Shown piece by piece: positions 1 through 8,268 of a stretch of DNA of 43,486 nt. Under the pieces are notes generated by a model. The model searched no databases, was not told where the DNA came from, and saw nothing but the letters and a program-made list of their open reading frames with translations. The stretch is taken from assembly GCF_041276565.1 (NCBI RefSeq), contig NZ_JBGGGR010000023.1:1-43486 (forward strand), given 5' to 3'. Numbering within the stretch: the first letter of the stretch is position 1; every line of letters begins with the position of its first letter. The translations under genes and the position numbers were made by a program. This stretch comes from Phytoplasma sp041276565 (GTDB lineage: Bacteria > Bacillota_I > Bacilli_A > Acholeplasmatales > Acholeplasmataceae).

Positions 1-452
1 AAAAAAAAAAAAAAAAAAAAAAACTCATGAATAATATTTTTTTTCATTTGTAAAATATAGGATCTCGCGATATTGAAGCTGTACGGTATTACAAAAATAT
101 TTGTATTTGTTAAATTTGGGAGGGTTCTATATTTAGGGTTTAATCTTGTTATTTTATTGTGATAATTATTTTTATAAAAATGAATAACATGATTACGAAA
201 ATAAACAGGAATAATAAAGCCATCTTGGAAGAAATAAGCCACAAATACTTTATTTTTAATTAATAATTTCAAATCAAAAAATAAATCTAACGGGACACTC
301 TTTTTCAAAAGATAATGATATAAATTTTGATTATCTTTCGTGGCTAAACCTAATTGAAATTTTTTATTTGTATCAAAACTAATTTTTCGGATTGCGTAAA
401 GATAGTTTAAAGCCTCTTTATTTTTGTGTTTTCCTAAAAAATCAAAACTCAT
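1..452 (-). pseudogene. DnaG-like primase fragment (partial, runs off the window start)
   Basis: A minus-strand frame stays open from an ATG at 452 to the window edge (about 150 codons). Residues 13-60 (EALNYLYAIRKISF, then KKFQLGLA, NLYHYLLKK) and the later VYFRNHVIHF resemble the stretch of bacterial DNA primase between the zinc finger and the Toprim catalytic domain (family pattern: short helix, KFxLGYAP, then FRNRIxFPI). The N-terminal CHC2 zinc finger is absent and no Toprim EGxxD is visible before the edge. The frame ends in a 23-bp A tract, read as poly-Phe. Phytoplasma mobile units carry dnaG-like genes, and a second decayed ORF lies just upstream in the same direction, so this is best read as a mobile-unit remnant. 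The family assignment rests on a short pattern and is tentative. Confidence 0.45.
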
Positions 453-724
453 ATTTTAGGTTATTTTTAATACTTTAGTTAAAATATATTTTTTATTCAA
501 TAAATATTATCTAATTTTTTTCTTAAAAGTTATTTTTTTACCTTTTAAGAAGTTTTTATTAATAAAAATAATAAGAGTAATTAAAATTAGTAAAATTTTA
601 TTATATAAAAAATATATTATAATCGTTTTTAATATTTTGTTTATTTTTTAAAAAAGCATAAAAAAGAGCTTCATATATTAAATATGAACTATTTTTTTTG
701 TTTAAAATTATCAAAATGGTTGAT

Positions 725-1298
725 TTATTCATTCGTAAGTTGTTTTAAAATTTCTTCATCTATTTTTGTTGTTATTCCTTTTTTTTATTGTTGTAGTATT
801 TAAATATTTTTCATTCCATTTAATAGTTTTTTTAGTTGATTTTAGTTCTAAGTTTTTAGTTCTTAAACGGAAATAAGGCATTTTAAGTAAATTATATTTC
901 AAAATAGTTCCCCAAAATTTTAAATCTTCTAAAAAACGATATAAAATACTATTTAATTTTTTAACTTTAGAGAAATAAGTTATAACTTCTCTTTTTTCTG
1001 CAGGAGTTAAATTAAGATTTAAAATTTTTTCTTGAACTGTTCGAGAATCAGCATTACAATTTTTATAACGTTCATTTGTATAATAATCATCAAAACCATA
1101 TTTAAAAATAATAGGATGTAATTCTGGTTGATTAGTTAAAAGAAATTGATAATTTTTTTTAGATTCAGGCCAACAGCAGACTATTTTTCCTGTATTATCA
1201 TAATTCGATTTAATTTCATCTTCATCTTCTGTAAATTGGAAGAATTCATCAACATGAAAATCCTTCTTTTTTAAATTATTAAAAAAAATATTTATATT
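725..1298 (-). pseudogene. Decayed ORF of unknown function, frameshifted
   Basis: An open minus-strand frame runs from 1298 to a TGA near 760 and encodes about 175 residues without a start codon. It includes VCCWPESKKNYQFLL, HPIIFKYGFDDYYTNERYK and LNLTPAEKREVITYFSKV. Removing one base in the 8-bp A/T homopolymer at 779-786 joins it to a frame that continues GITTKIDEEILKQLTNE and ends in TAA at 725. The missing start and the homopolymer frameshift mark it as broken. I do not recognise the family. It lies upstream of, and in the same direction as, the primase-like fragment, so it may come from the same mobile unit. Confidence 0.5.
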
Positions 1299-1579
1299 TT
1301 AATATTTTTATTTTGTTTAAAAAATTATTTTTTTAAGTGTTGTTTTTTATTTATTTCCAAAAATAGGATTTAAATTAAAATTATTTTATTTATTAATTTT
1401 AGTTAAATTTTGAATATTTATTTTTTTTATAAAAAAAAGTTAATTGAAAAAATTTATTTAAATTATTTTTTTTATTAAATTGTTATTATTAGTAAGACAA
1501 AAAAAATTGACTAATTTTAAAAATTTTAATTATTTTAAACCATCTTAAGGAATTAAAAGAAAATTTTTTAAAAAAAAGT

Positions 1580-1657
1580 AGTTAAACTTTTTTCCAATTT
1601 AGTTAAACTTTTTTCCAATTTAGTTAAACTTTTTTCCAATTTAGTTAAACTTTTTTT
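1580..1657. repeat. 21-bp tandem repeat, about 3.7 copies
   Basis: The unit is AGTTAAAC followed by TTTTTTCCAATTT. Exact unit starts fall at 1580, 1601, 1622 and 1643, and the last copy degenerates after its T run. The copies are identical, so the array is recent or homogenised. It lies in non-coding DNA between the mobile-type remnants and glyA. Confidence 0.9.
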
Positions 1658-1916
1658 AGAAAAAAATTTGATTATGAATAAAAAAAATAACTATTTTTTT
1701 AAAAAAAGCAAAAATAACTATTTTTTTTATGTTTTTTTATTTTTGAAATGTTAATTTTGTTTATTTTTTGATAAAAAAAATATACTAACTTTAACTTTTC
1801 CAATTTTTTAAAAAGAAAAAAAGAATATTTTTATATGTTTTTTGGTTATTTTTTAATAATTTTTTAAAAACTAGTATATTTTTATTTTTTTTGACTAAAT
1901 TTTTTTTTATAAAGAA

Positions 1917-1965
1917 AAAAACTATATAAAAAAATATTAATATATAATTTTTCTATATAGTTTTT
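1917..1965 (+). promoter_or_regulatory. 12-bp perfect inverted repeat in the glyA leader
   Basis: AAAAACTATATA at 1917-1928 is matched exactly by TATATAGTTTTT at 1954-1965, with a 25-nt loop, and is followed by a T-rich run. It ends 31 bp before the glyA start codon. It could be a terminator that insulates glyA, an attenuator, or an operator; the sequence does not decide. The glyA ribosome-binding site GAGG (1987-1990) lies outside the hairpin. Confidence 0.5.
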
Positions 1966-1996
1966 ATTTTATTAATTTATTATTTAGAGGTAACTA

Positions 1997-3235
1997 ATGA
2001 ATCGTTTTGGAGAAAAAGTTTTTAAAATTATAGAAAAAGAAAGTGAAAGACAAGAAAACAATTTAGGTTTGATTGCTTCAGAAAATTTTGTTTCTAAAGC
2101 AGTTTTAAAAGCACAAGGAAGTATTTTAACTAATAAATATGCCGAAGGGTATATCGGAAAAAGATATTACAATGGTTGTGAATTCATTGATGAGATAGAA
2201 AGAATGGCGATTGAAAATCTTAAAAAGTTATTTAATGTTAAGTTCGCTAATGTTCAACCTCATTCCGGTTCACAAGCTAATATGGCTGTTTTTCAAGCTT
2301 TATTAGAACCTAATGATGTTATTTTAGGAATGTCTTTAAAAGAGGGAGGTCATTTAACTCATGGTTTTTCTTTAAATTTTTCAGGTAAATTTTTTCGTTC
2401 TTATAATTACGGTGTTTCTCCTGAAACTGAAATGATTGATTATGCAAAAGTTAGAGAAATAGCACTTGAAATAAAACCTAAATTAATTATTTGTGGTTCT
2501 TCTGCTTATTCTCGAGAAATTGATTTTAAAGAATTTAGAAAAATAGCGGATGAAGTTAATGCTTATTTATTAGCTGATATCGCTCATATAGCTGGTTTAA
2601 TCGCTACTGGATTGCATAATTCTCCTTTTACAGCTGGAGCGGATGTTGTTACCTCAACTACACATAAAACTTTAAGAGGTCCTCGTGGAGGAATTATTTT
2701 AAGTAATAATGAAGAAATTATGAAAAAAATAGATAAAGCTGTTTTTCCAGGAACGCAAGGTGGTGCTTCTTATCATATTATAGCTGCTAAAGCAGTTGCT
2801 TTTGAAGAAGCTTCAAGTGAAGAATTTACTATTTATCAAAAACAAGTATTAAAAAATTCTCTTGCTTTAGCTAATACTTTAACTGATTTAGGTTATTACT
2901 TAGTCAGTAAAACAACAGATAATCATTTAGTTTTGATTAATATCAAAAAAAATCATCCTCATTTAAATGGTAAATTAGCTTCCGAAGTTTTACAAAAAGC
3001 TAATATTATTGTAAACAAAAACGTAATTCCTTTTGATAAAGAAAAACCTTTTTTCACTAGTGGAATCAGAATAGGAACACCAGCTATGACAACGAGAGGT
3101 TTCAAAGAAAAAGAATTTATAATGGTAGCGAATTTAATAGACAAAGTTTTAAAAAATTATAAAAATGAAGAAATTATTAACGAAGTTAAAGAAACGGTAT
3201 TTTCTTTAACAAAAAAATTTCCTATTTTTAAATAA
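1997..3235 (+). CDS. glyA: Serine hydroxymethyltransferase
   Basis: Cytoplasmic PLP enzyme that interconverts serine and glycine while charging tetrahydrofolate with a one-carbon unit. The 412 residues match the usual bacterial length. Visible landmarks: the N-terminal LIASENFVS, the YAEGYIGKRYYNGC active-site loop, HSGSQANMAVF, the DIAHIAGLIATG segment with the PLP-contacting Asp and His, and TSTTHKTLRGPRGG, in which Lys224 is the Schiff-base lysine. The ATG at 1997 has GAGG six bases upstream. It is the first gene of the housekeeping block and is followed by a 155-bp gap, so it is probably transcribed on its own. With folate-dependent steps reduced in phytoplasmas, it likely supplies both glycine and one-carbon units. 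No key residue appears to be missing. Confidence 0.97.
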   Translation: MNRFGEKVFKIIEKESERQENNLGLIASENFVSKAVLKAQGSILTNKYAEGYIGKRYYNGCEFIDEIERMAIENLKKLFNVKFANVQPHSGSQANMAVFQALLEPNDVILGMSLKEGGHLTHGFSLNFSGKFFRSYNYGVSPETEMIDYAKVREIALEIKPKLIICGSSAYSREIDFKEFRKIADEVNAYLLADIAHIAGLIATGLHNSPFTAGADVVTSTTHKTLRGPRGGIILSNNEEIMKKIDKAVFPGTQGGASYHIIAAKAVAFEEASSEEFTIYQKQVLKNSLALANTLTDLGYYLVSKTTDNHLVLINIKKNHPHLNGKLASEVLQKANIIVNKNVIPFDKEKPFFTSGIRIGTPAMTTRGFKEKEFIMVANLIDKVLKNYKNEEIINEVKETVFSLTKKFPIFK

Positions 3236-3257
3236 AATTAAAAAAAATAAATCATTT

Positions 3258-3287
3258 TTTAAATTTTCTTATTTTAAATGTTATAAT
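3258..3287 (+). promoter_or_regulatory. Candidate promoter before rpmE
   Basis: TATAAT at 3282-3287 lies in the gap between glyA and rpmE, about 100 bp before the rpmE start. The upstream element is poor (TTTAAA around 3258-3263, about 18 bp away). In DNA this AT-rich a single good -10 box is weak evidence. Confidence 0.3.
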
Positions 3288-3390
3288 TTTTATTGATGTA
3301 TTTAACTAAATATTTTTTTGTTATTTAAAATATATAGTTTAAAAATAAAAAAATTTAAAGTGTTTGAAAAAATATTATTGAGGCTTTTTT

Positions 3391-3609
3391 ATGAAAAAAA
3401 AAATAAAACAACCTGATTTTTCAACTGTTGAAGTAACTTGTGTTACTTGTGGTGAAAAACATCAAATCGGAACAACAGCAAAAAAAATCAAAATTGAAAT
3501 TTGTTCTAATTGTCATTCTTTTTATACAGGAAAACAAGTTTTTGTAACTGTAGCTGGTCAAGTCGATAAATTTCATAAACGTTATGGAAAAAACAAAGAC
3601 AAAAAATAA
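3391..3609 (+). CDS. rpmE: 50S ribosomal protein L31
   Basis: Small component of the large ribosomal subunit, near the bridge to the small subunit. The 72-residue protein is the zinc-binding (C+) form, with paired cysteines in VTCVTCGEKH and in IEICSNCHSFYTGKQ, then the family signature AGQVDKFHKRYG. The ATG at 3391 has GAGG seven bases upstream (3380-3383). It stands between glyA and tdk, 52 bp before tdk. rpmE next to tdk is a common Firmicutes arrangement, which supports both calls. Confidence 0.97.
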   Translation: MKKKIKQPDFSTVEVTCVTCGEKHQIGTTAKKIKIEICSNCHSFYTGKQVFVTVAGQVDKFHKRYGKNKDKK

Positions 3610-3661
3610 ATTTAAAGTAATTTAATTTTATTTCAAAAGAATAAAAGGATATTTATCGAAA

Positions 3662-4237
3662 ATGAATTTAAATAAAGAAGGTTTTATCGAAATTATTTGT
3701 GGTCCGATGTTTTCTGGAAAAACAACTAAATTAATTGAAAGAATTAAATTTTTTCAAAATCATAAAGCGAATATATTAGTTTTTAAACCGATAATTGATA
3801 ATCGATATTCTAGCAAAAACGAATTAGTTACTCATAATTTCGAAACAATACCTTCTTTATTGGTAAACAAAAGTAAAGAAATTTTAAATTTTGTTAATAA
3901 AGAAATTGATGTTATATTTATTGATGAAGCACAATTTTTTGATGATGAAATTGAAAAAATTTTAAATAATTTATCTTATCAAGGAATTTATATTGTAGCG
4001 AGTGGATTAGAATTAGATTTTTGCGGAAGACCTTTTGGTTCGATGAATTATTTATTATCTATCGCTGATGAAGTTATTAAGTTAAAATCTTCTTGTGCTG
4101 TTTGCAGGAAAGAAGCTAGTCGAACACAAAGAATTGTTTATGGAAAAATTCCAAAATCAAGTGATCCTATCGTTTTAATTGGTGGAGAAAATTATCATGA
4201 ACCTCGTTGTAGAAAATGTCATAAATTTATAAATTAA
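3662..4237 (+). CDS. tdk: Thymidine kinase
   Basis: Phosphorylates thymidine to dTMP with ATP, salvaging pyrimidine deoxynucleosides from the host. The 191-residue type II kinase shows the P-loop GPMFSGKTTKLI (residues 14-25), the Walker B/catalytic DEAQFF (the Glu is the likely general base), the lasso-domain GLELDFCGRPFG, and a structural zinc site from CAVC plus a C-terminal CRKC pair. A purine-rich AAAAGGA near 3645 serves as the ribosome-binding site. It is followed 12 bp later by tadA, so the two are probably cotranscribed. Phytoplasmas lack de novo nucleotide synthesis, so salvage by this enzyme is likely important. Confidence 0.97.
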   Translation: MNLNKEGFIEIICGPMFSGKTTKLIERIKFFQNHKANILVFKPIIDNRYSSKNELVTHNFETIPSLLVNKSKEILNFVNKEIDVIFIDEAQFFDDEIEKILNNLSYQGIYIVASGLELDFCGRPFGSMNYLLSIADEVIKLKSSCAVCRKEASRTQRIVYGKIPKSSDPIVLIGGENYHEPRCRKCHKFIN

Positions 4238-4249
4238 TTTAAAAAAAAT

Positions 4250-4708
4250 ATGGAAAATAAACATTTTTATTTTATGAGAGAAGCTTTAAAAGAGGCTAAA
4301 AAATCTTTTTTTAAAAAAGAAGTTCCAGTTGGTGCTGTAGCTGTTTTAAATGATAAAATTATCGCTCGTTCACATAATAGTGTCGAAATAGAAAAAGTTT
4401 TTTTTGCTCATGCTGAATTTTTAATTTTAAAAAAATTAAATAAAAAGTTTCAAAGTTATAGATTAAATGATATAATAATTTACACTACTTTAGAACCTTG
4501 TGTTATGTGCACAGGTGCTTTAATTCAAACAAGAATTAAAAAAGTATATTATGGCGCTTTTAGTCCTAGATCGGGTTTTTTAAGTAAAACAAGTTTGTTT
4601 AAAAAAGATATTAAGTTTTTTCAAAAAATATCTTTTGAATCAGGTTTATTAAAAGAAGAAAGTGAATTTATTTTAAAAAAATTTTTCTTTCTTTTAAGAA
4701 ATAAATAG
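4250..4708 (+). CDS. tadA: tRNA-specific adenosine-34 deaminase
   Basis: Converts A34 to inosine in the anticodon of tRNA-Arg(ACG), which widens codon reading. The 152-residue protein carries the cytidine/deoxycytidylate deaminase zinc motifs: AHAEF (His ligand and catalytic Glu) and LEPCVMCTGAL (PCxxC with two Cys ligands). VPVGAVAVL near the N-terminus and KVYYGAFSPRSG later are typical of TadA. The start at 4250 has little Shine-Dalgarno sequence, which suggests coupling to tdk, ending 12 bp earlier. The stop is TAG, unusual in this window. It is followed immediately by the SRP RNA, the same order as in Bacillus-type genomes, which confirms both. Confidence 0.95.
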   Translation: MENKHFYFMREALKEAKKSFFKKEVPVGAVAVLNDKIIARSHNSVEIEKVFFAHAEFLILKKLNKKFQSYRLNDIIIYTTLEPCVMCTGALIQTRIKKVYYGAFSPRSGFLSKTSLFKKDIKFFQKISFESGLLKEESEFILKKFFFLLRNK

Positions 4709-4714
4709 TTTTTA

Positions 4715-4836
4715 ATAAAAAAATCTCTTTAAAAATCATCAATCAACATGAAAAAAATGAATCTGGTTAGAACTTGAGTGGAGCAGCCATAAGTTTTGAT
4801 TGTGTGTGGTTGGTGATTTTTAAAGAGATTTTTTTA
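4715..4836 (+). ncRNA. ffs: Signal recognition particle RNA (4.5S type)
   Basis: A long near-palindromic rod: AAAAAATCTCTTTAAAAATC on the left pairs with GATTTTTAAAGAGATTTTTT on the right, closing inward through CATCAATCAAC and GTGGTTGGTG. The distal part reads CTGGTTAG, then AACTTGAGTGG, then AGCAGCC, matching the conserved Ffh-binding loop of domain IV (consensus GGTCAGG ... AGCAGCC). The right strand ends in a T run, so the base of the rod can also act as an intrinsic terminator. There is no room for an Alu domain, so this is the short form. The position right after tadA matches the usual Firmicutes order. The apical sequence differs from the common GGAA tetraloop. Ends are approximate within a few bases. 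Confidence 0.9.
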
Positions 4837-4878
4837 TTAGAAAAAAAGGTAAAAAAATGAAGAAAAAAAAGATATTAA

Positions 4879-5499
4879 ATGATTAATTTTTTAAAAAAGA
4901 GGATACTGAGAAAATCTTTTTTTTCTTTTATTTTTAATTCAGCTCAAGGAACTCCTTTCCGTGAGGAGACATATCAAATTAACGGAGAAGAAACAAAAAT
5001 CGAATTTTTCACTTTAGAACAAAGTAAATATAATTTTGATTTTTTAGAAATGAAACAATATATTGTTTGGAGTTTTTTAGATAATCATTATAGAGTTTTT
5101 GTTTATGAACCTTATTATCAAAAATTTGAAGTTTTATATCAAAAAGAAATTAATATTATTTATATATCTTTTTTAGAAGAATTATTTTTAAAAAAACGTT
5201 CTGAAACAATAAAAAAAAATATAATTTTTTCTTTTTTATTGTTTGTATTTTCGTTATTTTATTTTTTAGGATCATTTAGAGAGAATTTTTTATTCTATTT
5301 ATTTTTTATTATTTTTTTTATTATTTTTTTTCTTTTTTTGAATATTAAACAAAAAAAAAATTTAGAAAAAAACAAAAAAGAATTATTTCAAAAAATGATT
5401 AAAAAAGTTAAATTATTTTTAGGCAAAAAAACTTTTAACGATGTTTCCGAAAAACAAAAAGAATATTTTTATTCGTTACAAATAAAAAAAGAAGAGTAA
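4879..5499 (+). CDS. Small membrane protein of unknown function
   Basis: 206 residues, not recognised. Residues 1-110 are a soluble part with aromatic-rich segments (QYIVWSFLDNHYRVFVYEPYY) and may be a small domain. Two adjacent membrane spans follow, about 115-132 and 137-155 (very Phe-rich), then a lysine-rich C-terminal tail. With only a four-residue turn between the spans, both ends should be cytoplasmic. The upstream ATG at 4857 gives a ten-codon frame only, so 4879 is the likely start; its ribosome-binding site is weak. The gene sits between the SRP RNA and mnmG in a conserved housekeeping block. That position could hint at a membrane-insertion or translation role, but this is only context. 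Confidence 0.75.
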   Translation: MINFLKKRILRKSFFSFIFNSAQGTPFREETYQINGEETKIEFFTLEQSKYNFDFLEMKQYIVWSFLDNHYRVFVYEPYYQKFEVLYQKEINIIYISFLEELFLKKRSETIKKNIIFSFLLFVFSLFYFLGSFRENFLFYLFFIIFFIIFFLFLNIKQKKNLEKNKKELFQKMIKKVKLFLGKKTFNDVSEKQKEYFYSLQIKKEE

Positions 5500-5538
5500 A
5501 TTGTTTTTATTTAAAAAAACAAGGAGAAAATTTAAAAA

Positions 5539-7395
5539 ATGAATTTTGAAGGTATTATTATCGGCGGTGGACACGCAGGAGTAGAAGCCGCTTTATCTTT
5601 TGCAAAAAAACATAAAACACTTTTGATTACAGGAAATTTAAAAAACGTTGCTTTTTTACCTTGTAATCCTTCTATTGGCGGTCCAGCTAAAGGAGTTGTT
5701 GTTAGAGAAATAGACGCTTTAGGAGGAATCATGGGAAAAGCTGCTGATTTATCCCAAATTCAAATAAAAATGTTGAATACTTCTAAAGGAGTAGCTGTTA
5801 GAAGTTTAAGAATGCAAATAGATAAAGTCAAATATCCTAAAGTTGTTTTACAAATGTTAAAAAAAAGTCCTAATTTAACTTTATTAGAGGATTTTGTCGA
5901 AAGTCTTGTAATAGAAGAAAATAAAGTAAAAGGAGTTAAATCAACTAGTGGAACAGTTATTAATTCTCAAATCGTTATTTTAACTACTGGAACTTATTTA
6001 TCTAGTAATATTTTAATCGGTGATAAAAAAATTGTTTCTGGACCTAATAATTTACCTACTACTTTCGGTATTAGTCAACAATTAAGAAAACATAATTTTC
6101 AAATTATTCGTTTAAAAACTGGAACTCCGCCAAGAGTTAAAAAAGATACTATTGATTATAGTCAAACTCAAATTCAAACAGGAGATAATATCTTACAAAC
6201 TTTTAGTTCTCCTTCAGTTATTAAAGAATTAGGAACTCAAGAACCTTGTTATTTAGTACATACTAATTCAGAAACTCATGAATTGATTAAAAAAAATCTA
6301 AATAGATCTTCTATGTATGGTGGTTATTCTGAAGGAAAAGGACCACGTTACTGTCCTTCCATCGAAGATAAAGTTGTTAGATTTTATGATAAAAAACAAC
6401 ATCAAATTTTTATTGAACCAGAAAGTTTAGAAATGGACGAAATGTATTTACAAGGACTTTCAACAAGTATGCCAGAAGAAGTACAAAAAGAAATTTTAAA
6501 AACAATACCAGCTTTAAAAAACGCTGAAATAACAAAATACGCTTACGCTATTGAATACGACGCTTTTAATCCTAATCAGTTAAAATATAATTTAGAAACC
6601 AAAAAAATTGAAAATTTATTTTTCGCTGGTCAAATTAATGGAACAAGTGGTTACGAAGAAGCAGCTTGTCAAGGTTTAATAGCTGGAATTAACGCTAGTT
6701 TAAAATTAGAAAATAAAGAAAGTTTAATTTTAAAAAGAAACGAAGCATATATCGGAGTTTTAATTGATGATTTAATTAACAAAGGTGCTGAAGAACCTTA
6801 TCGTTTATTAACTTCAAGATCTGAATTTCGTTTGCTTTTAAGACATGATAACGCTGATTTAAGATTGACTCATTATGGATACAAAGCAGGTTTAATCGAC
6901 AAAGATGTTTATGATAAAGTAGAAAAAAAACGCAAAGATATTGAAAATTTAAAAGAAGAATTAAAAAAAATTGTTATTTATCCTAACGAAACAAATTTAA
7001 ATTATCTTAAAAAAGAATATAATTCTATTATTAAAGAAAAAACAAGTTTATATCAATTATTAAAAAGAACAGAAATAAATATGAATATTATAAATTTTTT
7101 TATTGATAAAAAATATGAAAAAGATGTGTTAGAACAAACAGAAATTCAAATTAAATATGAAGATTATATTTTAAAAGCTGAAAAAGAAGTTCAAAAAAAT
7201 TTAAATTTTGAAAATAAAAAAATTCCTTCTGAAGTTCAATACAAAGACATTAATAATTTGTCAATGGAAGCTAAAGAAAAATTAACATTAATTAAACCTA
7301 CTAATTTAGGTCAAGCATCTAGAATTTCAGGTGTTAATCCAGTTGATATTTCTATTTTAAATGTTTATTTACAGAGATATAAAAATGTTATTTAA
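5539..7395 (+). CDS. mnmG: tRNA U34 carboxymethylaminomethyl-modifying enzyme MnmG
   Basis: FAD-dependent partner of MnmE; together they install the carboxymethylaminomethyl group on U34 of tRNAs that read two-fold degenerate codons. The 618 residues match the family. Seen here: the FAD-binding GGGHAGVEAA at the N-terminus, CNPSIGGPAKG starting at Cys42, LKTGTPPR, EGKGPRYCPSIEDK with the second catalytic cysteine, FAGQINGTSGYEEAACQGL in the C-terminal part of the FAD domain, and SRSEFRLLLRHDNADLRLT. AAGGAG lies 12 bases before the ATG. The 3' end runs into rsmG, the classic gidA-gidB pairing. No damage is visible. Confidence 0.97.
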   Translation: MNFEGIIIGGGHAGVEAALSFAKKHKTLLITGNLKNVAFLPCNPSIGGPAKGVVVREIDALGGIMGKAADLSQIQIKMLNTSKGVAVRSLRMQIDKVKYPKVVLQMLKKSPNLTLLEDFVESLVIEENKVKGVKSTSGTVINSQIVILTTGTYLSSNILIGDKKIVSGPNNLPTTFGISQQLRKHNFQIIRLKTGTPPRVKKDTIDYSQTQIQTGDNILQTFSSPSVIKELGTQEPCYLVHTNSETHELIKKNLNRSSMYGGYSEGKGPRYCPSIEDKVVRFYDKKQHQIFIEPESLEMDEMYLQGLSTSMPEEVQKEILKTIPALKNAEITKYAYAIEYDAFNPNQLKYNLETKKIENLFFAGQINGTSGYEEAACQGLIAGINASLKLENKESLILKRNEAYIGVLIDDLINKGAEEPYRLLTSRSEFRLLLRHDNADLRLTHYGYKAGLIDKDVYDKVEKKRKDIENLKEELKKIVIYPNETNLNYLKKEYNSIIKEKTSLYQLLKRTEINMNIINFFIDKKYEKDVLEQTEIQIKYEDYILKAEKEVQKNLNFENKKIPSEVQYKDINNLSMEAKEKLTLIKPTNLGQASRISGVNPVDISILNVYLQRYKNVI

Positions 7396-8026
7396 TCAAT
7401 TATTAAAAGAAAATTTTGATTTAAACAAAACACAGTTAAAAAAATTTGAAAAATATTATTTTTTCTTAAATGAATATAATAAAAAAATAAACTTAACTTC
7501 TTTAATATCTGAAAAAGATGTTTATTTAAAACATTTTTATGATTCTTTGTCTATTTCTAAAATAGTTGATTTTCAAAAAATAAATATTTTATGTGATTTA
7601 GGAACCGGAGCAGGTTTTCCAGGAGTTCCTTTAAAAATTTTATATCCTAATTTAAGAGTTGTTTTAATCGAATCTTCAAGTAAAAAAGCGACTTTTTTAA
7701 AATTATTAATCGAACATTTGGATTTAAACAACATTTTTGTTGTAAAAGATAAAATCGAAAATCATTCTCAAAAATATAATTTTGTTATTGTGAGAGCTTT
7801 AGGAAAATTAGAATTAATTTTAAAATTAGCTTCTTTAGTGACCACAAATAAAGGTCAATTCATCGCTATGAAAGGACCTAATTACGAAGAAGAATTAAAA
7901 AATGTAAAAGAAACACATCAATTTCAATTAAAAGATAAGTTTTTTTTACTTTTGCCAGAAGAAGCAGGAAAAAGAGTTAATTTATTATTTCAAAAAAATA
8001 ATAAAAAAAATAAAAATTTTTTATAA
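7385..8026 (+). CDS. rsmG: 16S rRNA (guanine-527-N7) methyltransferase
   Basis: SAM-dependent enzyme that methylates G527 of 16S rRNA. Family features: KYYFFLNEYNKKINLTSL near the N-terminus, YLKHFYDSL, the SAM-binding CDLGTGAGFPGVPLKI, VVLIESSSKKATFL, and VIVRALGKLE. An in-frame ATG also exists at 7361, but the start at 7385 gives the usual N-terminal length and reduces the overlap with mnmG from 35 to 11 bases; translational coupling is likely, as no strong Shine-Dalgarno sequence is present. The product is 213 residues from this start. It closes the housekeeping block; what follows is on the opposite strand. Confidence 0.95.
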   Translation: MLFNQLLKENFDLNKTQLKKFEKYYFFLNEYNKKINLTSLISEKDVYLKHFYDSLSISKIVDFQKINILCDLGTGAGFPGVPLKILYPNLRVVLIESSSKKATFLKLLIEHLDLNNIFVVKDKIENHSQKYNFVIVRALGKLELILKLASLVTTNKGQFIAMKGPNYEEELKNVKETHQFQLKDKFFLLLPEEAGKRVNLLFQKNNKKNKNFL

Positions 8027-8172
8027 ATTTTTTTATTTTCATAAATTAAATCATATTTAAAAAAATCTTAAATACTTATGTTTTTGATATTTTTTTGTTT
8101 TTATATATTCTTTTATATTTTTGAAAGTTTTTTAAAAATACAATAAATAGAATAATTATTTATTTTTATGTC

Positions 8173-8223
8173 AAAAAAAAAAAAAAAAAAAAAACTTATT
8201 ATTAAATTTTTTTAATAAATAAG
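8173..8223 (-). terminator. Hairpin with a 22-bp A/T tract
   Basis: Read on the minus strand, the hairpin at 8195-8223 (CTTATT and AATAAG arms, AT-rich loop) is followed by 22 consecutive T. This is an intrinsic terminator for the minus-strand restriction-modification remnant that ends at 8269. It may also stop convergent transcription from rsmG. Confidence 0.65.
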
Positions 8224-8268
8224 TTTAGTTTTAATGATTTAGTAATTAATAGAATTTTTTATAAAGTT

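Larger units (their letters stand above)
1299..1996. other. Gene-free AT-rich spacer before glyA
   Basis: No coding frame is supported. The spacer holds the 21-bp tandem repeat at 1580-1657, short imperfect copies of AATAACTATTTTTTT near 1685-1725, a degenerate relative of the tandem unit near 1790-1806 (TTAACTTTTCCAATTTT), and an inverted repeat directly before glyA. It divides mobile-type debris from the housekeeping block. Confidence 0.6.

Noticed and set aside
1580..1657. CRISPR-like array
   Set aside because: The 21-bp units are directly adjacent with no spacers, and no cas genes are present.
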